DNA of 64,000 nucleotides from Bacteroidales bacterium (lineage in GTDB: Bacteria > Bacteroidota > Bacteroidia > Bacteroidales > F082). The stretch's first letter is position 1. Each line of letters starts with the position of its first letter. Position numbers and translations under genes: made by a program. Below the pieces are notes generated by a model. The model searched no databases, was not told the origin of the DNA, and saw only the letters and a list, made by a program, of their open reading frames with translations. Of the stretch, positions 35,699 to 42,476 are shown piece by piece. The DNA is taken from NCBI GenBank assembly GCA_017531225.1, contig JAFXLL010000009.1, positions 62,001-126,000 on the forward strand, read 5' to 3'.

Positions 35699-36028
35699 TT
35701 AGCAACGACGAGTGAATCCACTTATCAACTCTGTGATTTTTTCAAAAATCACTGGAACGTTCTCGGCAATCCATTCCTTTAGGCGATTGAGAAGTGTATT
35801 GAAGATTTCCTTAACCTTCTCAAACACTACAGGTAATACTTCTTGCAACCAACCTTTAGCCTTGGTCACAATGGTTTTCCAGATGTTAGGGTCATTAGGA
35901 TCCACATCTTTGTTTTGCTCAATGGTGGCATCTTGCTGCAAATCGAGTGACACGGCCATCCAAACTTGGTCGTCACTCCAATCAGGGTGCTTGGCTTTGA
36001 TTCTGTCGAATCTTTCGTTGTTGTTCAT
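35699..36028 (-). CDS. HPDW-motif helical protein, copy 2
   Basis: 109 residues. The N-terminal half shares KHPDWxxxQV and DPNxPxIWxTI with the next gene upstream. The C-terminal half is a long amphipathic helix region (VLPVVFEKVKEIFNTLL, NVPVIFEKITELISGF) made of two similar segments. No catalytic residues or signal peptide. It is the last gene of the two-GTPase operon. Amphipathic helices suggest membrane or protein binding; this is inference. Confidence 0.65.
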   Translation of the reverse strand: MNNNERFDRIKAKHPDWSDDQVWMAVSLDLQQDATIEQNKDVDPNDPNIWKTIVTKAKGWLQEVLPVVFEKVKEIFNTLLNRLKEWIAENVPVIFEKITELISGFTRRC

Positions 36029-36047
36029 AATTTATAAATTTAAAGTG

Positions 36048-36413
36048 TTAGAATATTTTATCCAATAGGTTATCTATCACATCACCAATTCTTTGGATAC
36101 CTGCTCTTATCAATCCTTTCAACGAGGTAATGGCACTATCTATCGCGATGAAAATAGACCTCCCAATAGATTTAAACTTTGTCAATGTAGTTCTTACTCC
36201 TTCCAGGATTGTGAGCCAAATGGTAGGATCTTTAGGGTTGGGATCTTCCCCTCCTTTACCAATAGTTTCATCAACTATTCCATCAAATACCATTTTTGCC
36301 ATGACTTGCTTAAAATTCCAATCTGGATGTTTCCTTGAATGGTATTCAAAGTCTTCTTTTTGTTCTTTTGTCAGTTTGTTGTAATCCTGACATTCTTCAT
36401 TTGTCATTTGCAT
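36048..36413 (-). CDS. HPDW-motif helical protein, copy 1
   Basis: 121 residues from the ATG at 36413; the frame opens earlier but would overlap the GTPase gene. It is a diverged paralogue of its neighbour: KHPDWNFKQV, then DPNPKDPTIWLTI in the same positions. The C-terminal half again forms amphipathic helices (IGRSIFIAIDSAITSLKGLI, IGDVIDNLLDKIF). It starts 11 bp after the GTPase stop and ends 19 bp before copy 2. Confidence 0.65.
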   Translation of the reverse strand: MQMTNEECQDYNKLTKEQKEDFEYHSRKHPDWNFKQVMAKMVFDGIVDETIGKGGEDPNPKDPTIWLTILEGVRTTLTKFKSIGRSIFIAIDSAITSLKGLIRAGIQRIGDVIDNLLDKIF

Positions 36414-36424
36414 GGTTTTAGGTT

Positions 36425-37231
36425 TTATGAGAGTTTTTTGTCTGACCATTTCCCAATTTGTTCAAAGCCCACAGTGGCTGTCCAAATCCATCCGCGCTTA
36501 CCTGCTTTGGTTATAGCTCTAAGAAACTCTGAAAGATTATAATTGTAAATTGCAGAGTAGAATACCACTTGATGAGGCTCAATGGCATCAACACTACCAA
36601 TTAATTTCTCATCTATCAACTTATCGGTAAGATCGCTGAGTTTAACTTTGATTGCTTTCTTTAGTTTTTCAGTTGGCAGATTCTCAGTTACATTCCAGCG
36701 CAATTCTGGATCGTTGGGATTCTCTGATTCGCCAATAGTATCTATTTTGTTGAATGCCAAAATCAAATTGTCCTTTATCTGATTAGTGTTACAAACAGGA
36801 AGCACTACATCACGCAAAATACGGCAATCCTCGCCAATGTCTTTTGCATGAGCATTGATGATATAAACAATTACATCGCAATCAGGAAGAATCTTGGCAT
36901 ACATTCTTTCATATTCGGCATCCTTTTCAACATCATATCCAATCCCTGGCATATCGTAAATTGAAAGATTGAAACCATTCCTCATTTCAAAAATCTTTTC
37001 CTCTATGTCAGTAGTCCCTTCTGCTATATCTGAGGTGTAATTCTTTAGGCCAAACACAGAGTTTAAGGTGGTGGATTTCCCAACACCTGACTGACCAATG
37101 ACAGCTACACGGAAAGGCTTTTCTGTGATTTCGCTATTAATTGCTTCCATCACTTGGTTACGCTCTCCTTCAGACACTTTATCTCCAAGGATTGCGCTTA
37201 ATAACTTTTCGATTGCAAATTTCTGTTCCAT
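36425..37231 (-). CDS. YfjP/YeeP-like P-loop GTPase
   Basis: 268 residues of the Era-like GTPase group. G1 is GQSGVGKST (46-54), a likely G2 threonine is in AEGTTDIEE, G3 is YDMPG and G4 is NKID. A helical N-terminus of 40 residues and a C-terminal helical region flank the G domain. It resembles the COG3596 GTPases often found in prophages and islands. It lies 3 bp after the second GTPase gene in one operon, so the two probably work together. Confidence 0.85.
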   Translation of the reverse strand: MEQKFAIEKLLSAILGDKVSEGERNQVMEAINSEITEKPFRVAVIGQSGVGKSTTLNSVFGLKNYTSDIAEGTTDIEEKIFEMRNGFNLSIYDMPGIGYDVEKDAEYERMYAKILPDCDVIVYIINAHAKDIGEDCRILRDVVLPVCNTNQIKDNLILAFNKIDTIGESENPNDPELRWNVTENLPTEKLKKAIKVKLSDLTDKLIDEKLIGSVDAIEPHQVVFYSAIYNYNLSEFLRAITKAGKRGWIWTATVGFEQIGKWSDKKLS

Positions 37232-37234
37232 ATT

Positions 37235-37837
37235 CTATTTGTTGATAATTGATGTCTTTAATCTATCCAGACCATATCCTCGTATTGCACATACGGGAAT
37301 AGTTTCAAAAGGAAGAAATTTACCAGTAAATTTCTGGTCTAACATGGCAATTCTCTGGTCTATTTGGTTTTGTCTATATTCTGTAGGTTCGTTTGCTGTT
37401 TCATTCCAAACCACGATTTCTTTATTTTCAATCGCGACACGAGAATCAATATGGTTCAGAGCAATAACGAACTTTGGACTATAGTCCTCATTGACAAAAT
37501 CTTTCAATGATAGCAATAATCGTTGCGCTGATGCATCGTTTCTATCAAGGGTTGTCACAAGGACAATGCAATGTGAATTACTAACTGCATACTCATAATA
37601 TCGTTGATAAGGAACAATGCTGGAAAACTCACCAATTCCAGGAGTGTCGTAAGCGGTAATCGAATCGTAACCTTCTATTTCATCAGAAAGTTTTGTTGTT
37701 GCAGACAATATCTTAGTGCAAGGAACATACGGATCCGTTGACAAAGATGTGCCAAACAAGCTATTGATCAGACTCGATTTGCCATTGCCTGTTCGTCCAA
37801 GAAAGCAAATGTTGTATGTGTTTAATACTGGCTTCAT
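37235..37837 (-). CDS. Second P-loop GTPase with variant G4
   Basis: 200 residues, a G domain with little else. G1 is GRTGNGKSS (14-22), G3 is YDTPGIGEF and the G4 position reads NHID where NKxD is usual, a change that may weaken guanine specificity. It shares little sequence with its neighbour beyond the G motifs, so the pair is not a recent duplication. The start overlaps the membrane-protein stop by 4 bp. Confidence 0.85.
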   Translation of the reverse strand: MKPVLNTYNICFLGRTGNGKSSLINSLFGTSLSTDPYVPCTKILSATTKLSDEIEGYDSITAYDTPGIGEFSSIVPYQRYYEYAVSNSHCIVLVTTLDRNDASAQRLLLSLKDFVNEDYSPKFVIALNHIDSRVAIENKEIVVWNETANEPTEYRQNQIDQRIAMLDQKFTGKFLPFETIPVCAIRGYGLDRLKTSIINK

Positions 37838-38376
37838 TGCTTTGTCACTATTCCTTTTTTAACCACTTTCTTAATGATCTTGCCGTCTTCGTTTGTTGTA
37901 AGAATCCAACACGCTGACGTGACAGTATATTTTTCGCCCAATACCAATTCGGAATTATCGGTTGTCATATACTGTGCTTTGTGTTTCTCCATAGCCACAA
38001 AACTCTGGCACAAATCAGGTTTTACACCCCATGCTGCCATCTGGCTTAACCATAAATCAGGTCGATTGACCATCTTTTTCCAAAAGGCAATTAAATCTTC
38101 ATCATTTATAGTAATGATGGCATCCGTTAACCCCTCCGTGTCAATCTTTATTTCTGAAACCCCGCTGAAAAACGGCAATAGTCTGTTTAGGTTTTTAAGA
38201 AATGCTTGTTGAGCTTGAATGGTGTTGGGGTTGCTTTTTATAGTTTTGGAAGCGGGATTTTCGTTTTTTGGGGTGTCGCTTGTTTTCTTTTTACCGATAC
38301 GATAAAAAGCATAGGCTGCCAAACCAATAACTGCAGTGGCAGCAAAAAAAGTTTTAAAAATTGAAAGTGTAACCAT
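37834..38376 (-). CDS. Membrane-anchored protein of the two-GTPase operon
   Basis: 180 residues. One N-terminal transmembrane segment (FFAATAVIGLAAYAFYRIG) is followed by lysines, a flexible linker (about 30-50) and a cytoplasmic-looking domain of about 125 residues without recognised motifs. By the positive-inside rule the domain should face the cytoplasm, where it could recruit the GTPases to the membrane. It overlaps the next gene by ATGA. No -7 box is evident in front of it, so it is likely read through from the DUF6140 gene. Confidence 0.65.
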   Translation of the reverse strand: MVTLSIFKTFFAATAVIGLAAYAFYRIGKKKTSDTPKNENPASKTIKSNPNTIQAQQAFLKNLNRLLPFFSGVSEIKIDTEGLTDAIITINDEDLIAFWKKMVNRPDLWLSQMAAWGVKPDLCQSFVAMEKHKAQYMTTDNSELVLGEKYTVTSACWILTTNEDGKIIKKVVKKGIVTKQ

Positions 38377-38424
38377 GTTTGTTTTGTGTTTGTAATTAAT
38401 AATCTTTTATTTTAGGAAAGTGTT

Positions 38425-38643
38425 TTATCCAATCCTTTCCACATTTAAATAAGCCATGCTCAAAGCACCGGCTTTTCTGATGTCAATTCCGTAAATTCTC
38501 ATGAAGGCATCCACCACGGCTTGGCCGCCGTTGGTCGTCACGGGGTTGCTCATGCTGTTGCTTGGCACATCAACGGACATCCCTTTTTCTACACGGATGC
38601 CGCTGGTCAGTTTCGAGTTCTTTACTGTGATTCTGAATAACAT
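38425..38643 (-). CDS. DUF6140-like small protein
   Basis: 72 residues: ITVKNSKLTSGIRVEKGMSVDV, described here as the basic N-terminal strand pair, then SNPVTTNGGQAVVDAFMRIYGIDI and AGALSMAYLNV. It resembles the DUF6140 family of Bacteroidales, of unknown function; the name rests on recall of the pattern. It lies 48 bp upstream of the membrane-protein gene and is probably the first gene of the operon. AAAGAGAG upstream may be its ribosome site. Confidence 0.6.
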   Translation of the reverse strand: MLFRITVKNSKLTSGIRVEKGMSVDVPSNSMSNPVTTNGGQAVVDAFMRIYGIDIRKAGALSMAYLNVERIG

Positions 38644-38983
38644 AGTCGGTTAGCTCTCTTTCCGCCCGCCAGTCCCACCAAAACGGGCTTTAATGTGATA
38701 ATACAAGAAAAGCGTGAGACTCGATTCTGTCAAGTCCATCAAACTATAGGTATCGCCAAACACCCGTTACGAAATGAACTGAAGAAACCAATACCTCACG
38801 CTTGTTTTTATCTCAAGCAGGTACTGGCGCACCTGCGTTGATAACAAAAACAGAGAGCATCAGTCCTCGTCCCTCGTAACTAAAAATTGGCGATTTCATA
38901 GTTTGGGACTATTGGAATGCCTTCCTTGCTGAGCCGGGATTTAGCTTCGCTGAATGCACAGCATTTCTCCCCCAACTCGTATG
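38644..38983 (-). promoter_or_regulatory. Long structured leader of the two-GTPase operon
   Basis: About 330 nt separate the promoter from the DUF6140 start. On the minus strand it can form an AAGCGTGAG/CTCACGCTT stem (38795-38803 with 38710-38718), an inner GGTAT/ATACC stem, CAGGT/ACCTG, and GCCCG/CGGGC just before the gene. A 38-codon frame occupies 38880-38996. No known riboswitch is recognised. Confidence 0.45.
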
Positions 38984-38991
38984 CAAATATA
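38984..38991 (-). promoter_or_regulatory. -7 box (TATATTTG) for the two-GTPase operon
   Basis: Minus-strand TATATTTG followed by C. It is the only clear -7 box upstream of the DUF6140, membrane-protein and GTPase genes. Confidence 0.55.
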
Positions 38992-39065
38992 AACATTTTT
39001 CGGACTAATGCTCTGTACATGAGATTTTTTTTGCGAAAATAAAAGGTTCGCAATAGACGGCAAAG

Positions 39066-39087
39066 GAATGTAGTGAATTATAGTAAG
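39066..39087. repeat. 22-bp direct repeat, left copy
   Basis: Begins GAATGTAGTGAATTATAG; identical over 22 bp to 42336-42357. A shorter match (GAATGTAGT) lies at 33671. The two full copies bracket the DUF234 ATPase, the 431-residue hypothetical gene and the small zinc protein. Confidence 0.75.
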
Positions 39088-39098
39088 GGTTGAAAGAA

Positions 39099-39172
39099 CT
39101 TTTTGAATGAAAAAATGCAGACTTTCGGGCCTTAACGCATAAAAAAACCGACTTATGGCCCGAAAGTATGCA
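39099..39172. repeat. 74-bp hairpin repeat, upstream copy, with remnant gene end
   Basis: Matches 40666-40739 with three differences. It holds a stem of GACTTTCGGGCC and GGCCCGAAAGT, with CATAA/TTATG inside. The first bases read, in frame, as LKELFE and a stop, nearly the LKDLFE end of the ATPase gene downstream, so this copy seems to be the tail of a lost sister gene. Confidence 0.75.
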
Positions 39173-39202
39173 TTTTTTGGTGTTTCGTATCAAAATTATT
39201 CC

Positions 39203-39210
39203 TACTTTTG
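39203..39210 (+). promoter_or_regulatory. -7 box (TACTTTTG) for the DUF234 ATPase gene
   Basis: TACTTTTG followed by C, 19 bp before the ATG at 39229; it lies 30 bp after the upstream hairpin repeat. Confidence 0.6.
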
Positions 39211-39228
39211 CTTTCAAAACAACCGAGT

Positions 39229-40677
39229 ATGGCAGCGCAAAACGAGTCTTTTCCCGATTTACTGGTCGGACGTAAGAATGAAATCAATCAACTGAAATCC
39301 ATCATGGCCTCTAAAGAAGCCGAATTTGTGGTGGTGTATGGACGAAGAAGGGTGGGGAAAACCTTTCTCGTCAACACCTTCTTCAACGATAGTTATGCCT
39401 TCAAGCTAACAGGCCTCGCCAAAAAAAGCAAACGCGACCAACTGACCAATTTCACCGCGTCACTCAACAGATATGGCAATGGGAAAAAGTTCACCAAACC
39501 CCGTACTTGGTACGAGGCATTCGACAAACTCCGCGAGTTGCTTGAAGCCAACCACAGTAAAGGCAAACGTGTGGTGTTCATCGACGAGCTACCGTGGGTC
39601 GACACCCGAGGAAGCAACCTCATCCCAGCACTTGAACATTTTTGGAACGACTGGGCCGTTACACAAAATGACATGGTGCTGATAGTGTGCGGTTCAGCTA
39701 CATCGTGGATCACGCGCAAAATCTTGAAAAACCGCGGCGGACTTCATAATAGGGTCACTCAAAAACTCTATATCCGCCCATTTACTTTGGCGGAATGCAA
39801 AGAATACATCCACAGCCGAGGCCTAGAGATGGATGACAAGGAAGTCGCTGAATGTTACATGATTATGGGTGGCATCCCATATTATTTGAAGAGCCTCAGA
39901 CGTGGTGCAAGCCTTGCGCAGAATGTGGACGAAATGTTTTTTGCCGAACGAGGCCGGTTGGATGACGAATTTGATGCCCTTTACAATTCCCTGTTCGAAA
40001 AATCGGAAAATTACATTAAAGTCGTTGAGGCGCTGAGTACGAAAAACAAAGGCTTGACACGTGAGGAGATCCTGCAAGCGACCAAACTCGAGATGAACGG
40101 ACATTTTTCCAAGTTGCTGCAAAATCTCATCGACTGCGATTTCATCCGTTGTTACAAAGGATTCGGCAACAAAGCGCGAAAGGGCATCTACCAACTCATA
40201 GACCCCTTCACCTTGTTTTATTACAAATTCATCAAGAAGTTTGGCCATTCCGACAAACCGTTTTGGCAGTACCAGATGGGGACGCGACAACACGATACAT
40301 GGGCTGGACTGGCTTTTGAGCAACTCTGTCTCAACCACCATCAGCAAATTGAGAAAGCACTTGGTATCTCAGGAATCATCACTCAGGTCTATTCTTGGAC
40401 GACACCTTCCGATGCAATGGAGAAAGCGCAAATTGACCTAATCATTCAACGTGCCGACAAGGTGATTAATGTTTGTGAAATGAAGTTTTATGAGGGTAAA
40501 TACACAATGAAAGTCAAGGATTACGAAGACATGGAACGAAGAATTAGGATCTTTCGTGAAACCCGTGACATCCACAAAGCCATCCATCCCGTTCTCGTTA
40601 CCACATACGGTTTGACGCACAATAAATACAGCCACCTGTTTCAAAACGTCATCACCCTAAAAGACCTTTTTGAATGA
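39229..40677 (+). CDS. AAA ATPase of the DUF234 type
   Basis: 482 residues from the ATG at 39229. Walker A is GRRRVGKT (38-45), Walker B is VVFIDELPWVD and sensor I is LIVCGSATSWI. A winged-helix-like middle (LTREEILQATKLEMNGHFS) leads to a C-terminal DUF234 domain patterned as a PD-(D/E)xK nuclease: AQIDLIIQ and CEMKFYEGKY. Such proteins are repeated in Bacteroidales genomes and have no settled role. The stop lies inside the downstream hairpin repeat. Confidence 0.85.
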   Translation: MAAQNESFPDLLVGRKNEINQLKSIMASKEAEFVVVYGRRRVGKTFLVNTFFNDSYAFKLTGLAKKSKRDQLTNFTASLNRYGNGKKFTKPRTWYEAFDKLRELLEANHSKGKRVVFIDELPWVDTRGSNLIPALEHFWNDWAVTQNDMVLIVCGSATSWITRKILKNRGGLHNRVTQKLYIRPFTLAECKEYIHSRGLEMDDKEVAECYMIMGGIPYYLKSLRRGASLAQNVDEMFFAERGRLDDEFDALYNSLFEKSENYIKVVEALSTKNKGLTREEILQATKLEMNGHFSKLLQNLIDCDFIRCYKGFGNKARKGIYQLIDPFTLFYYKFIKKFGHSDKPFWQYQMGTRQHDTWAGLAFEQLCLNHHQQIEKALGISGIITQVYSWTTPSDAMEKAQIDLIIQRADKVINVCEMKFYEGKYTMKVKDYEDMERRIRIFRETRDIHKAIHPVLVTTYGLTHNKYSHLFQNVITLKDLFE

Positions 40678-40739
40678 AAAAATGTAGACTTTCGGGCTTT
40701 AACGCATAAAAAAACCGACTTATGGCCCGAAAGTCTGCA
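40666..40739. repeat. 74-bp hairpin repeat, downstream copy
   Basis: Starts within the last codons of the DUF234 ATPase gene and extends past its stop. The stem reads GTAGACTTTCGGGC with GCCCGAAAGTCTGC; the bases that differ from the upstream copy keep pairing possible (G-U). It lies between convergent genes and may also serve as a terminator. Confidence 0.75.
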
Positions 40740-40748
40740 AAATTCAAT

Positions 40749-42044
40749 TTACTTTTTCCCCTCAAACACCTCAGGAAACAGCTCCTCGATGCGTTGCTTG
40801 AACTTGGAGTCGGCTGAGGTGGCATAGCTGCTGTCGCGGTCCTTCACCCACTCGGGGCCTTGGAAGAAACGACGCATCTTCTTGTAGTCGCCCCGCTCGG
40901 AGAGGTAACGGATGAGGAAAATCAACTCGTACGACTTGCCGTTCTTGCCACGCCAAGTGATGGGGGGCAGGGTGCCTTCGGGACGGCAACGCCCCGTCAA
41001 GCGGTAGGCAAACAGGGCCTTCACTGCCGGATGGTCCTCGATGTAGCCGCTCTCGGCCAGGTAGTTGATGAGCTCCACAAAGGTGGAGGCGCCTCGCTGG
41101 ACAACTTCTTTCTTGATATAGAGATGCTCAACGGGCATCATGGAGGCATGAGGCCATTCGAAAAAGTCCCTCGGTAGAGTGAAGGGTTTCGTTTCATCGG
41201 GGTCGGCATCGCTGAGGATACAGGGCACCGACTCTTTTAGCAATAGCTGGGCATCGGGCTGCTCCAGGATGCTGTCGAACAGCTTTTGTTCGTCTGCCTT
41301 GAAATCAGCGCGGTTGTCCTGATAAAAATGCACGCACATCCTGAAATGTGCCTCGTAGAACTTGCGGCAATCCCTGAAATACTGCTCGAAATCTCGGTCA
41401 AAATCGGCGTCGTCGCTTTCTTGCAGGCGTCTCCAACTGGGTCGGACCTGCCGAACAGCTTGATTCAAGGCTTGGTCATCATCATCCTCGCAAGGTATGT
41501 CCGACATGTATTCGAGAAAGGGGTCAAGCTCGTCTTCCTTGATGGTGGTGCCGAGGCGGACATCGTCCCAGCAGCAACGGCACAGGCGGATCAGCGGCTT
41601 AGCGTCGCTTTGATGGTCGCTCAACAAATGGACGAAAGCCTTTTTGTCGCCTTCCAACAAAGCGGCATAAAGGCTTTCGACGCATCCGGTCTTACCTTTC
41701 ACCGTGGTGATAAAAGCCTTGGCGGTGGATTTGTTCAACCGTTGCAGCAGGTCAAACACGTCTTCGGCCAACATCGTGACGTGATCGCAGGAGTCGTCGT
41801 CGATGATCTCGGGCAATGCCTCCAAGATGAACCGGTTGTTGACGATGTAGGATAGCGTGTTGCTGAAAGGGGCCGCGATTTCACGCCAGAGCCTTAGTGT
41901 CTCTTTGGTGGCGGCGCTCACCTCCTTGTCGGCCATCAGTTCCTCCAGGTCAGACCTGAAGTCGTCAGGAAGCGACACGTTGAAAGCGGCCAAAAGGCCT
42001 TCCTGGTACTCCTTCCGTTTGTTGATCTCGAAGCGGCTGTTCAT
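40749..42044 (-). CDS. Hypothetical acidic protein
   Basis: 431 residues, mostly helical and acidic, with no signal peptide or transmembrane segment. The C-terminal region (LIFLIRYLSERGDYKKMRRF, then PEWVKDRDSSYATSADSKF) is a pattern seen in hypothetical proteins of Bacteroidales accessory regions. No catalytic motif is evident. It lies between the 22-bp direct repeats. Confidence 0.7.
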   Translation of the reverse strand: MNSRFEINKRKEYQEGLLAAFNVSLPDDFRSDLEELMADKEVSAATKETLRLWREIAAPFSNTLSYIVNNRFILEALPEIIDDDSCDHVTMLAEDVFDLLQRLNKSTAKAFITTVKGKTGCVESLYAALLEGDKKAFVHLLSDHQSDAKPLIRLCRCCWDDVRLGTTIKEDELDPFLEYMSDIPCEDDDDQALNQAVRQVRPSWRRLQESDDADFDRDFEQYFRDCRKFYEAHFRMCVHFYQDNRADFKADEQKLFDSILEQPDAQLLLKESVPCILSDADPDETKPFTLPRDFFEWPHASMMPVEHLYIKKEVVQRGASTFVELINYLAESGYIEDHPAVKALFAYRLTGRCRPEGTLPPITWRGKNGKSYELIFLIRYLSERGDYKKMRRFFQGPEWVKDRDSSYATSADSKFKQRIEELFPEVFEGKK

Positions 42045-42069
42045 GCTGCAAAGGTAATGGTTTTTGTGA

Positions 42070-42240
42070 TTATTTCACTTTTCTCCAGTAATGCGATCCG
42101 CCGCCACTGGCCGAACAACCTCTTAACGGGAAAGGCCCAATCAGGGAGGTCATGCCGCATTTGCTGCATTGCCATACATTGTCGAGAATACCGTTTTGGA
42201 CATTCATCTCTTTACGACTGTTGAAATCATTAATGTTCAT
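42070..42240 (-). CDS. Small zinc-ribbon-like protein
   Basis: 56 residues from the ATG at 42240 (the frame extends to a TTG at 42270). It carries WQCSKCGMTSLIGPFPLRGC with CxxC and a later cysteine, then GGGSHYWRKV. It is probably a small metal-binding protein in line with the acidic hypothetical gene. Function unknown. Confidence 0.5.
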   Translation of the reverse strand: MNINDFNSRKEMNVQNGILDNVWQCSKCGMTSLIGPFPLRGCSASGGGSHYWRKVK

Positions 42241-42335
42241 CGCTTTAACCCTAATCCGTGTCGGGCGCAACTTCTAAATGATGATAGGTGATAGAAATTG
42301 CGGCGAAGAAACAAACAATTCTTTACCCGACCAAA

Positions 42336-42357
42336 GAATGTAGTGAATTATAGTAAG
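42336..42357. repeat. 22-bp direct repeat, right copy
   Basis: Identical to 39066-39087, and also preceded by CAAAG. The 42241-42476 gap otherwise holds this repeat and the adhesin promoter. Confidence 0.75.
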
Positions 42358-42422
42358 ATCTCTTTGGGCGTGCATACAATCAATAAAAAAATCCCAATAT
42401 GTTTTTTATTTTATGTTTTTTT

Positions 42423-42430
42423 TATTTTTG
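42423..42430 (+). promoter_or_regulatory. -7 box (TATTTTTG) for the adhesin gene
   Basis: TATTTTTG followed by C in a T-rich tract, 47 bp before the ATG. Confidence 0.55.
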
Positions 42431-42476
42431 CGCCGGCAAAACTGCATATACTCTTTGCTGCTAAATAACTACTAAC

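Noticed and set aside
38644-38991. Retron or tmRNA in the structured leader
   Set aside because: There is no reverse transcriptase nearby, no tmRNA acceptor stem and no tag frame ending in ALAA.
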